From the NCBI GenBank assembly GCA_913056235.1, contig CAJXMW010000001.1, positions 806,001 to 870,000 of the forward strand: a DNA stretch of 64,000 nt, written 5' to 3'. Each line of letters opens with the position of its first letter. Positions within the stretch are counted from its first letter, which is position 1. Source of the stretch: an uncultured Fodinibius sp. GTDB taxonomy: Bacteria > Bacteroidota > Rhodothermia > Balneolales > Balneolaceae. Shown here piece after piece: positions 56,672 to 64,000 of the stretch. Below the pieces are notes generated by a model. That model searched no databases. It saw only the letters and a program-made list of their open reading frames with translations, and had not been told where the DNA came from. The position numbers and the translations under genes were made by a program.

Positions 56672-56704
56672 CTCATCAGACTTCAAACCCAGAACTCAGA
56701 TGAG
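56672..56704. repeat. H33 hairpin repeat copy
   Basis: The 33-nt unit starts CTCATCAGACTTC, has the loop AAACCCA and ends GAACTCAGATGAG. Two arm positions are mismatched. The loop matches that of the copy at 48899. Confidence 0.75.
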
Positions 56705-56987
56705 GGGGCTTCATGTGATGAATTATATATGTACTTGAAAAGAGTATTTTTCCCTGTGGCAGGGAGAACACAAAAGAGGATCAAACCAACAATGCGATTT
56801 CAGTCAGTTAATTTAGTCACGACCAAAAAATAAGATTAGGCTCAGCAATTCGAACGCCCCTTTTCCGTTATTCGAAACAGACGTCCCCAAGACGGGTATA
56901 AAAATGCTTAATTGAAGCATTAATCGTTGCTAAAAAATTAGTACCTTTAAGACTGATTTTATCTGGCACACAGCTCTATCACTATTT

Positions 56988-58709
56988 ATGAATCGTTTTC
57001 TATCATTTGTCGTCACAATGCTTGTTGTAATAGTTGCTGCACAACCCGGGGCAGCCCAGGATCAGCAGCAAAGTGAAAATTCATTGCTGCCCGAAATTGA
57101 TCCGCAGGATATTGAAATTCGCAGCCAGTTTAAGGCGCGGTTCCCCGGTCTGCAACGACAGCCTATTTTAGGGTTCGATCCTACTCCGCGGGTCTACCAG
57201 ATCGACCCCAACCGGATGCCGTTTATGGAGGCCGACGAGCAGGTAGTAGCAAACCTGCCGGTCAGCGAGCTCTCACGGCCTGATCCTCCGGCCTACACCC
57301 CGCCGCACTATGCTGATGACATCAATGCATATAGCCGCCTTGGATTTGGAAGCTACGTGAGTCCCGAGGCCAAATTTTGGGGCGTAAACCGAATTAATTC
57401 AAAAAGCTATATTGGCGGAGATCTTGATTATTCTTCTTCGGATGGACATCTCGACAATAACGAAGCCAGTTTCCGATTTTTTGATGCTAATGTCGAGTAT
57501 GCTACAAAACTCAGCTCCGAATCACGGCTGGGCATAAACGGCGGATTTAGCAACAGCTTCAACAATATGTTTAACCTGCCGTCGACCACTATTCCCGATG
57601 GTGCACGCAAAGAGTACGACGGCTTTAATCTGGGGGCTGATTTTCAGCAGTTTAAAAATACCATCACCGGTTGGAAGGCACAGGCAAATATTCGCTTTTT
57701 TAACGCAGAACTAAAAAATGCCAATATGCTGTCAGGGTCCAGCGAGGAGCGTGTCTTTAATGGATCCCTTGCCAAACGATGGGCGGGCTCAAATGTAAAC
57801 GAGACTTTTACGGTCAAAGCGGGTGCTAAAGTTGGCCATTACGACAACAATACGCCCTTTGATAATGACTGGGTAACGGCGCAGGGCGGCGTAGTTTACG
57901 AGCGTCTTTTTAATTATACGACGAAAGTAAGTGTTGATGCGAGCGTTTATTATACGAATGATGGATTTTCGAATAAAGTGTATCCCGGCCCGTCGGTAAC
58001 GGTAGAGCACCCGCTGTTGGATATGGTAACGCTGACTGTGAAGGCAGCAGCTGAACCTTATGTGCAGACTCTTGAGCAGATGCACACCCAAAACCGATTT
58101 CTAAATGTTGATAATGTCTTGCGTCACTCCTATCGCATTAAAGGTTCGGCCGAGGCCAGCTTGGAATATGCCGATGAGGGAGTACTGAATCTTGGATTTC
58201 AATACGCCAATATTTCGGATTATCCCATGTTTGGACGCGAGCAGATGTCGGCCGTGGTAGGGGCTCCTCAGGCCCCTCGCAATCTGTTCTATGAGGTAAA
58301 TTACGCCGATGTGTATAAGGTGCGGGCCTATGCAAGTGTTACGCAACAGATTGTTTCGGATCACTTTCAGGTGAATGCCAAGGTGTATTTGCAATCGCCA
58401 CAGGTTAAAAACGGTGGACGCATTCCATTTGAAGAAAAGATTGGTGTTAATTCGGGGATTACGATCCGGCCATTTGATAAGTTCACTTTCGAAGCTTGGG
58501 CTGATTATGTAGGTTCACGCAAAACATTTCGAACAAACGACACACTGGATGGTTTCCTGCAGCTGGGCGGGCAGGCAGATGTGCAAATTACTGATCGATT
58601 TGGAGCATATATAAAATTGGTGAACTTGCTGAATCAGGATTATCAGGTTTGGCAGGGATATACCGAGCGTCCATTTCAGGTGTACGGCGGGTTAACAGTA
58701 AAACTTTAA
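56988..58709 (+). CDS. Outer-membrane beta-barrel protein, TonB-receptor-like without a plug
   Basis: The 573-residue protein has a signal peptide (ending PGAAQ) and a Pro-rich N-terminal region (RVYQIDPNRMPFMEADEQ and SRPDPPAYTPPHYADDINAY). About 20 amphipathic beta strands follow from GFGSYVSPEAKFWGVNRINS to a final FQVYGGLTVKL. No N-terminal plug domain is seen. It heads the operon that contains HU-like, SPOR and Exb/Ton genes and ends 4 nt before the next gene, so it is likely part of an envelope assembly. The cargo is unknown. Confidence 0.8.
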   Translation: MNRFLSFVVTMLVVIVAAQPGAAQDQQQSENSLLPEIDPQDIEIRSQFKARFPGLQRQPILGFDPTPRVYQIDPNRMPFMEADEQVVANLPVSELSRPDPPAYTPPHYADDINAYSRLGFGSYVSPEAKFWGVNRINSKSYIGGDLDYSSSDGHLDNNEASFRFFDANVEYATKLSSESRLGINGGFSNSFNNMFNLPSTTIPDGARKEYDGFNLGADFQQFKNTITGWKAQANIRFFNAELKNANMLSGSSEERVFNGSLAKRWAGSNVNETFTVKAGAKVGHYDNNTPFDNDWVTAQGGVVYERLFNYTTKVSVDASVYYTNDGFSNKVYPGPSVTVEHPLLDMVTLTVKAAAEPYVQTLEQMHTQNRFLNVDNVLRHSYRIKGSAEASLEYADEGVLNLGFQYANISDYPMFGREQMSAVVGAPQAPRNLFYEVNYADVYKVRAYASVTQQIVSDHFQVNAKVYLQSPQVKNGGRIPFEEKIGVNSGITIRPFDKFTFEAWADYVGSRKTFRTNDTLDGFLQLGGQADVQITDRFGAYIKLVNLLNQDYQVWQGYTERPFQVYGGLTVKL

Positions 58710-58713
58710 GGTG

Positions 58714-58905
58714 ATGGATAAGAACTTTATCAAAGCATTTTCCGAGGTTATTCGCGAAGAGGTTGCTAGTAAAAACGAAGTAGAGCTTGAAGGGGTTGGG
58801 CGTTTTCAGTTTAAACACAAAAAGCAGTTTCAGAAGCAATACGATAATGGCCGTGTTGTAATGATGCCTCCGAAAGATACTATTACGTTTGTTCCGGAAA
58901 ACTAA
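58714..58905 (+). CDS. Minimal HU-like DNA-binding protein (63 residues)
   Basis: I use the ATG at 58714 over the adjacent GTG at 58711. The 63-residue protein aligns with the C-terminal two-thirds of HU/IHF. EVELEGVGRFQFKHKK matches the VELPGFGTF segment, and GRVVMMPPKDTITFVPEN matches the ITIPA-x-KVPKFKPG tail. The first HU helix is absent. It lies 8 nt from the SPOR-domain gene, which also has an HU-like domain, so the two may act together. DNA binding is inferred. Confidence 0.75.
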   Translation: MDKNFIKAFSEVIREEVASKNEVELEGVGRFQFKHKKQFQKQYDNGRVVMMPPKDTITFVPEN

Positions 58906-58913
58906 TTGGAGAT

Positions 58914-60050
58914 ATGACTATCGACAAAGAACAGCTAATATCACTTCTTGTTGACAAAACGGGGTTGGAGCGTGACCAGGTAGAAAATCAGTTGCAAGAG
59001 CTGGTAAACCGTATTCAGCAGGCAGCTGAAGAGGGTAAAACCTTCGAAGTTGAGGTCTTTGGTACTTTTAGCATGCAAGAGGGCGAACTACACTTTGAGC
59101 CTACTGATACCCTGGAAACCGAGATTAATAACAAGTATGCCGGCATGAAGCCCATTGAGCTGATTGGCGCTTTTAAGGAGCCGGACGGTGAAGAAATTCC
59201 CGATATGGATAAGCAGCAACAGGGTAATGAAGACAGGGTCTGGGCCTTTGATCAGGATGCCATTGAGCCGGACGAAACTGTTGAAGAGCCGGTAGCAGAA
59301 ACGGCGGATGAAGAGGAACAGGATGATGAACCTGAGCAGGTAGCTGCTGAAGAGGATCAGCCGGAAGAAGATATTGAGATTGATGCTGATGCCGCCCAGC
59401 CGGAGAAACCCCCGGAAGAGCAGCAGGAAACAACATCTGGGCATGAAAATAAACAGCTGGAGAAAGTGACGGCATCTGCGGAGGATGAGACGGACCCTAT
59501 CGGCCGCTTTTTGGTAGCTGCTCTTGTGGTTATTGCACTTGGATTGGCTGGATTTCTGATTTATGATAGTGGATTATTGAGTGGAAGCAAACATTCGTCG
59601 CAGCCTAAAACTTCTCAGCAGATGACAGATGTGCCCTCCCAAACGACCGGTGACACGCAAGAGGAATCGCCTTCAAAAGAGGCCTCTGATAGTAATAAAC
59701 AAAACGAGAATACCGATTCGGAACCTGAACAAGAGTTAGAAGTAACAAGGCAGGGAGGCTCCGATGCCCAACAACCTATATATGGATTGCGCGGTACCTT
59801 GAATGACAAGGCCAATGACGGATATACGATTGTTGTTCACTCGCTGCGCGTTAAAGACAAAGCAGAAAAAAGAAAGCAGGGATTGCAGGAAGCAGGATAC
59901 CGTGCTTTAATCAATAAAGCTTCGGTTGATGGAACCACTTATTACCGGGTAGGGATCGGTCAGTTTGAAACCGTTACAGCGGCACAGCAAGCTGTTTCTC
60001 GTATTCCCGAAGAGTATCGAGATAATAATTTTATTAAACGAATTAAATAA
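58914..60050 (+). CDS. HU-like domain, transmembrane and SPOR domain protein
   Basis: The 378-residue protein has four parts. Residues 1-80 look like an HU/IHF fold (MTIDKEQLISLLVDKTGLER and FEVEVFGTFSMQEGELHF). Residues 95-195 are acidic and disordered. Residues 198-217 (RFLVAALVVIALGLAGFLIY) are a transmembrane helix. Residues 303-378 are a SPOR domain (GYTIVVHSLRVKDKAEKRKQ, then YYRVGIGQFETVTAAQQAV). The HU domain would sit in the cytoplasm and SPOR in the periplasm. Similar HU plus SPOR proteins are known in Bacteroidota-like genomes (the HU-CCDC81 group, from memory). ExbB and ExbD follow in the operon. Confidence 0.85.
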   Translation: MTIDKEQLISLLVDKTGLERDQVENQLQELVNRIQQAAEEGKTFEVEVFGTFSMQEGELHFEPTDTLETEINNKYAGMKPIELIGAFKEPDGEEIPDMDKQQQGNEDRVWAFDQDAIEPDETVEEPVAETADEEEQDDEPEQVAAEEDQPEEDIEIDADAAQPEKPPEEQQETTSGHENKQLEKVTASAEDETDPIGRFLVAALVVIALGLAGFLIYDSGLLSGSKHSSQPKTSQQMTDVPSQTTGDTQEESPSKEASDSNKQNENTDSEPEQELEVTRQGGSDAQQPIYGLRGTLNDKANDGYTIVVHSLRVKDKAEKRKQGLQEAGYRALINKASVDGTTYYRVGIGQFETVTAAQQAVSRIPEEYRDNNFIKRIK

Positions 60051-60073
60051 CACATCAGTCACAAGATAACATT

Positions 60074-60814
60074 ATGCAAGCGTTACTTTTCATTTTGATT
60101 CAGGCACAGCCCGACACCACAACCGCCGCGGCTGACACTTTAAGCATGGCTTCGCAGCAGGATAGTATGTCGATGCTGGAATTATTGACCGAGGGCGGCA
60201 TCTTGATGATTCCGCTCTTTATTCTTTCACTGGTGGCCATTTATGTAATTGCTGAGCGCTGGCGTTCACTGAATAATTCGCGCATTGAGGTAGATGGTTT
60301 TTTGCGAACGGTTGAGGGTATGCTCAAAGATGGCGACCGTGAGCGGGCACTTACCTATTGCGATGGTATTGATAAGCCACTGGCTCGCATCCTCCAAGCA
60401 GGCATTCGTCGTCTGGGGCGCCCCATTCGGGATATCGAGGATGCTATCAGTAACGCTGGCAAGAAAGAAATTTATCACCTCGAGAAGCGCATGAACTGGC
60501 TGGCGACTATTGCCGGTGTAGCCCCGCTTATTGGATTTACGGGAACCGTAACCGGCATGATTGAAGCGTTTATGGATATACAGTCGCTACAGGGGAACGT
60601 CAATCCCAGCGTGTTGGCAGGTGGTATCTGGGAAGCGCTGATCACCACTGCCACCGGGCTTATTGTAGGTATTATTGCTTATGGATTCCACAACTTCTTG
60701 CTGGGTAAAATAAACCGCACAGTGCACGAGTTGGAAAATGCATCAGCCGATTTTGTTGATATGCTGAATGCACCCTCAGAAAAGAAACAAAAAGAACGAC
60801 AGAAGGTAGGGTAA
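60074..60814 (+). CDS. ExbB/TolQ/MotA-type proton channel protein
   Basis: The 246-residue protein has an N-terminal extension and three transmembrane segments: GGILMIPLFILSLVAIYVIA (about 36-55), WLATIAGVAPLIGFTGTVTG (about 142-161) and ALITTATGLIVGIIAYGFH (about 192-210). The conserved GVAPLIGFTGTVTGMI and the Thr-rich third helix line the proton path. It would power ExbD and the TonB-like transducer by proton flow. The exbD start overlaps its stop by one nucleotide. Its context does not settle ExbB or TolQ naming. Confidence 0.9.
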   Translation: MQALLFILIQAQPDTTTAAADTLSMASQQDSMSMLELLTEGGILMIPLFILSLVAIYVIAERWRSLNNSRIEVDGFLRTVEGMLKDGDRERALTYCDGIDKPLARILQAGIRRLGRPIRDIEDAISNAGKKEIYHLEKRMNWLATIAGVAPLIGFTGTVTGMIEAFMDIQSLQGNVNPSVLAGGIWEALITTATGLIVGIIAYGFHNFLLGKINRTVHELENASADFVDMLNAPSEKKQKERQKVG

Positions 60815-61224
60815 TGGATTTTCGAAAAGATAACGATCGCATGGAGCCATTGTCGATGTTTTCGCAGTCGTCACTGACCGACATTGTGCTCCTGCTCCTT
60901 ATTTTCTTCCTGTTGACATCCTCCTTTGTCACTAATTTTGGGATTAAAGTGAACATCCCCAAAGCCGAGACCGGTGCAGAGACCGAAACGCAGTTTATCA
61001 CCGTAGCAGTAACCAAGGACGGGCAATTTTATGTGGATGGAAATCAGACAAGCAGCGGCATGCTGGCATCGGCTTTGCGCGAGGCAAAGAATAAGAAACC
61101 ACAGGGCACGTTGGTATTACGGGCCGACAAGGATGCAATTATCGACGACGCCGTACGCGTAATGAATATTGCCAAGGCCCTGGAGTTGAATATCATAATG
61201 GCAACAGAACGGGCATCGAGATAA
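60814..61224 (+). CDS. ExbD/TolR-type biopolymer transport protein
   Basis: The 136-residue protein has one transmembrane helix. The proton-carrying Asp sits in SSLTDIVLLLLIFFLLTSSF, at about residue 20. A periplasmic domain with DGQFYVDGNQTSSGMLASAL and LVLRADKDAIIDDAVRVMNI follows. The 1-nt overlap with exbB shows tight coupling. It forms the stator-like complex with ExbB. TolR versus ExbD cannot be decided because no tolB or pal is present. Confidence 0.92.
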   Translation: MDFRKDNDRMEPLSMFSQSSLTDIVLLLLIFFLLTSSFVTNFGIKVNIPKAETGAETETQFITVAVTKDGQFYVDGNQTSSGMLASALREAKNKKPQGTLVLRADKDAIIDDAVRVMNIAKALELNIIMATERASR

Positions 61225-61242
61225 CAAAGGGTCAACTAACAG

Positions 61243-62064
61243 ATGCAAGTACCGACATTACATAACGAAGATCGTTTTGCCCTCGCTGTTTCGGGCGGCA
61301 TACATGTAGTGCTGTTTGTGATATTCCTGCTATATACCTTTTCCATCAACTCAAACGTACGTCCCTCGTTTATTGAGGTGGAATTTGGAGAATTTAAATC
61401 CGGTACACCGGCCGAGTATGCCGAGCAGCAGGCCGATAAAGTAGCCACACGACCCAATCCCTCAGAAACCAAACCTGAGAATCCGGAGCCCGAAAAACCG
61501 GATCCAGTTGAAGAGAAACAGTCAACCACTGAAGAGACCACCAAGCCGGTTGATGTTCCCGATCAGGAGGAAAAGGTCGAAGAACAAGAGGTTAAAACCC
61601 CCGAGACCGACAAGGTGGATCCGCAAGAAGAAACCTCTGAGGAAAAGCAAAAAGAAGTCACTGTTCCCCCTAAAACTGAAAAGGATGAAGTACAGCAGGA
61701 AGGGGCCGAAACCAGTGGCGATGAACAGGGTAATACGGGTGAGGTAAACGCCGACCAGGGTACGGGTAACCAGCAGGAAAAATCAGCTCCCTACGAGCTG
61801 AAATGGGAGGGCGATATCGAACGCAATCCTATGGTGCAGCCACTGCCCAATAATACCACTAACGAAGAAGCCACGATTACCATCCGATTTGAAGTGAAGC
61901 CTGATGGATCCATGGGACGAATTATTCCCCTTAAGAAAATGAATCCCGAGCTTGAGCGCGAAGTGATGAGCACCTTGCGGAGCTGGCGTTTTTCGCGACT
62001 CCCTTCTGGTGTACCGCAACAGTCACAATGGGGAACAATCACTTTCCGATTTGTTTTTGATTGA
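61243..62064 (+). CDS. TonB-like energy transducer
   Basis: The 273-residue protein has an N-terminal membrane helix (about 17-36, HVVLFVIFLLYTFSI). A long Glu/Lys/Pro-rich linker (about 60-165) follows. The C-terminal TonB_C-like domain includes TITIRFEVKPDGSMGRIIPL and VMSTLRSWRFSRLPSG, then WGTITFRFVFD. It spans the periplasm and would pass energy from ExbB/ExbD to outer-membrane partners, perhaps the barrel at the head of this operon. It is the last gene of the unit. The linker composition also fits TolA. Confidence 0.87.
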   Translation: MQVPTLHNEDRFALAVSGGIHVVLFVIFLLYTFSINSNVRPSFIEVEFGEFKSGTPAEYAEQQADKVATRPNPSETKPENPEPEKPDPVEEKQSTTEETTKPVDVPDQEEKVEEQEVKTPETDKVDPQEETSEEKQKEVTVPPKTEKDEVQQEGAETSGDEQGNTGEVNADQGTGNQQEKSAPYELKWEGDIERNPMVQPLPNNTTNEEATITIRFEVKPDGSMGRIIPLKKMNPELEREVMSTLRSWRFSRLPSGVPQQSQWGTITFRFVFD

Positions 62065-62180
62065 TATTAGAGGGAATTTTCTCTCAAATTTCTTTTAATT
62101 TTCCAATCTTCTTTTAGTTTTTTGTGCTTGCCAAGTAATTTACATTTACCATGGTAAACAATTATTTGTATTAACTTCTT

Positions 62181-64000
62181 ATGGCAAAAGGTCTCAAGAA
62201 AAATTTAAGTTTGTTTGATGTCATCGCTTTTGGCATTGGTCCAATGTTAAGCTCCGGCTTTTTCCTGTTGCCGGGCATGGTATATGCAAAAGTTGGTCCC
62301 AGTGCAATATTGGCCTATCTCGTGGCCGGCCTGTTGATCATCCCTTCATTGATGAGCAAGGCTGAGCTTTCGACGGCAATGCCCAAAGCAGGTGGTGCTT
62401 ACTACTTCCTAGATCGAAGTATGGGTCCGCTGGTGGGTACGATATCGGGATTTGGAACTTGGCTGGCCCTGGCCTTTAAAAGTGCATTTGCACTCATTGG
62501 TCTAGGGGCATATTTGGTGCTCTTTATTGAATTACCCGTCAAGCCGGTTGCAATTTCATTGTGCGTTCTTTTTGCCGGATTAGGTATCAGCGGGATGAAA
62601 AATGTAGGGCGCTTTCAGGGAATTTTTGTGAGTATTATTCTTGGGGCTCTTACGTTTTTCATTGCGAAGGGGTTCTTCTATGTTGAGCCAACGAATTTTT
62701 TTCCTTTCTTCGAAAGTGCTTCCGGTAATTTCCTCGAGGCCGTTGGGCTGGTCTATATCTCTTTTGCAGGCTTGACCAAGATAGCCAGTGTAGCCGAAGA
62801 GGTCGAGGATCTGGACCGCAATATTCCCCTTGGCATGGCCGTGGCGCTGGGGGTTACGCTGGTGATTTATCTGCTGGGACTGGGTGTGGTCGTTGGCGTA
62901 ATGCCGGGCGAAACACTGTCCGGATCTATTACACCTATTGCCGATGCTGCCACGGCGTTTATGGGTCCGATTGGCAAAACCATCATTTCAATTGTAGCGA
63001 TTTTTGCTTTTACCACCGCTTCAAATGCCGGACTGACGGCTGCTTCGCGCTATCCGCTGGCCATGAGCCGGGATAACCTGATGGGATCGTACTGGAAGAA
63101 AATTGGGCGTTTTAATACGCCTACGCGATCTATCATCCTTACCATGGGATTGATGATAATATTCATTCTACTGCTTTCTCCGGAAGGCATCGCCAAGCTC
63201 GGCAGTGCGTTTAAGCTGCTTATTTTTGGGATGATCAATCTTGCGGTTGTTGTGATGCGCGAAAGCAAGATTACGGCCTATGATCCCGGTTACGAAACAA
63301 AATTATATCCCTGGGTGCAAATTATCGGAATCTTAACGCCGGTGGTGCTCATTCCCCAGCTTGGAGGGCTGTCGGTTATTTTGTCTGCAGGTGTGATTAT
63401 TTTCGGAGCACTATGGTATTATCTATACGCCAAGAAAAAGGTGGATCGCTCGGCCGCAATGTACCAGGTTTTTGAACGTGTGGGCGCGCAGGCAACGCCG
63501 CAGCTGTACGAAGAACTCCGGGATATTATCCGTGAAAAGGGAACCCGAAGAGAAGATGTGTTTGAACAGTGTATTTTACGCGCTGCTGTGATCGATCATA
63601 AAGAAGGGGAGTCGTACGAGAAATTACTGGGTGAGGCCTCTACGATCATATCAGATCGTCTTAATATTTCTACTGATACTATTTATGAAGAGTTAAGCAG
63701 TATTTCAGATATCTCACTGGGGAATCACCTGGCGCTGCCGCATGCCAAGATTGACAAAGCCGATCATCCTGAGCTGGCGATCATTCATTCCGAGCAAGGT
63801 ATCATGCTGGAAGAGGCCGATGAACCGATATATGCTATCTTTGTGCTGGTGAGTCCTGCCAATAATCCCAGGCAACACCTTCGGTTTTTGGCGGAGCTGG
63901 CCAAGCGGGCCGAAGAAATTGATTTTGCAGGACGCTGGCGCCAGTTGTCAGACCTTAAGGCTATCCATGAGGCCTTTATCCGGTCTGAGGACCATGTAGA
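62181..64000 (+). CDS. APC-family amino-acid permease fused to a PTS EIIA type-2-like domain (3' end outside window)
   Basis: The frame is open from the ATG at 62181 to the window edge (606 codons). Residues 1-420 form an APC permease with about 12 helices, opening DVIAFGIGPMLSSGFFLLPG. AGLTKIASVAEEVEDLDRNI is the conserved helix 6 / loop region, and ASNAGLTAASRYPLAMSRDN follows. From about residue 430 a hydrophilic part contains GNHLALPHAKIDKADHPELA, the active-site loop of PTS EIIA type-2 domains, with the phospho-acceptor histidine at about 521. This implies transport or regulation tied to a phosphorelay. No PTS enzymes are in the window. Confidence 0.85.
   Translation, partial: MAKGLKKNLSLFDVIAFGIGPMLSSGFFLLPGMVYAKVGPSAILAYLVAGLLIIPSLMSKAELSTAMPKAGGAYYFLDRSMGPLVGTISGFGTWLALAFKSAFALIGLGAYLVLFIELPVKPVAISLCVLFAGLGISGMKNVGRFQGIFVSIILGALTFFIAKGFFYVEPTNFFPFFESASGNFLEAVGLVYISFAGLTKIASVAEEVEDLDRNIPLGMAVALGVTLVIYLLGLGVVVGVMPGETLSGSITPIADAATAFMGPIGKTIISIVAIFAFTTASNAGLTAASRYPLAMSRDNLMGSYWKKIGRFNTPTRSIILTMGLMIIFILLLSPEGIAKLGSAFKLLIFGMINLAVVVMRESKITAYDPGYETKLYPWVQIIGILTPVVLIPQLGGLSVILSAGVIIFGALWYYLYAKKKVDRSAAMYQVFERVGAQATPQLYEELRDIIREKGTRREDVFEQCILRAAVIDHKEGESYEKLLGEASTIISDRLNISTDTIYEELSSISDISLGNHLALPHAKIDKADHPELAIIHSEQGIMLEEADEPIYAIFVLVSPANNPRQHLRFLAELAKRAEEIDFAGRWRQLSDLKAIHEAFIRSEDHV

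Noticed and set aside
1-64000. tRNA, rRNA or prophage genes
   Set aside because: Reading both strands I found no cloverleaf-like segment, no rRNA sequence and no phage structural or integrase genes; a tRNAscan-type run would be decisive.

Overview
The window looks like a chromosomal segment of a heterotrophic marine or halophilic bacterium of the Bacteroidota/Rhodothermota/Balneolota sphere. Balneolota is my best guess. This rests on gene content and style: SPOR proteins, ExbB/ExbD/TonB, LolA directly after FtsK, M1 peptidases, formimidoylglutamase-type histidine degradation, TolB-like/TPR membrane proteins, moderate GC and weak Shine-Dalgarno signals. No 16S gene is present, so the placement is inference. 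I saw no rRNA, tRNA, CRISPR array or prophage.

Layout. 0-8.3 kb: a partial OB-fold-like exported protein, a luciferase-like monooxygenase, and a MarR-regulated tripartite RND efflux operon (MarR, MFP, RND, TolC-like) read leftward, with a candidate MarR operator. 8.5-20 kb: mixed housekeeping and accessory genes (PLP decarboxylase, ubiquitin-like/Mut7-C protein, alpha-oxoamine synthase, a DEAD-box protein that has lost most helicase motifs, CPBP protease, an SRAP protein that has lost its catalytic residues, MscS, SecG, SDR, MnmE). 20-48 kb: an amino-acid and peptide catabolism zone. The complete histidine utilisation pathway (hutU 23.3 kb, hutH 40.4 kb, hutI 43.4 kb, hutG 47.8 kb) lies on one strand but is dispersed among a POT peptide transporter, two M1 peptidase paralogues, an amine oxidase, methyltransferases, two TolB/TPR paralogues and two REP-associated transposases. 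All the broken genes in the window are here: a histidine-kinase tail, an M1 peptidase with two nonsense codons, an MFS transporter with two 1-nt losses, a RAYT with one 1-nt loss, and a small secreted ORF with a nonsense codon. 49-56.6 kb: core genes (Mrp, GcvT, ComB, FtsK, LolA, a UPF0104-type membrane protein). 57-62 kb: a tight operon of an outer-membrane barrel, a minimal HU-like protein, an HU-like/transmembrane/SPOR protein, ExbB, ExbD and a TonB-like transducer. 62.2 kb to the end: an APC permease fused to a PTS EIIA type-2-like domain, cut by the window edge.

How the genes work together. HutH, HutU, HutI and HutG would convert histidine to glutamate and formamide. The POT transporter and M1 peptidases could feed the pathway with peptides. 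The HU/SPOR/Exb/Ton operon, a few genes from ftsK, suggests an envelope-to-nucleoid link, in which a membrane protein carries a DNA-binding-like domain in the cytoplasm and a peptidoglycan-binding SPOR domain in the periplasm. Several families of interspersed hairpin repeats sit in the intergenic gaps, two of them around RAYT transposase genes.
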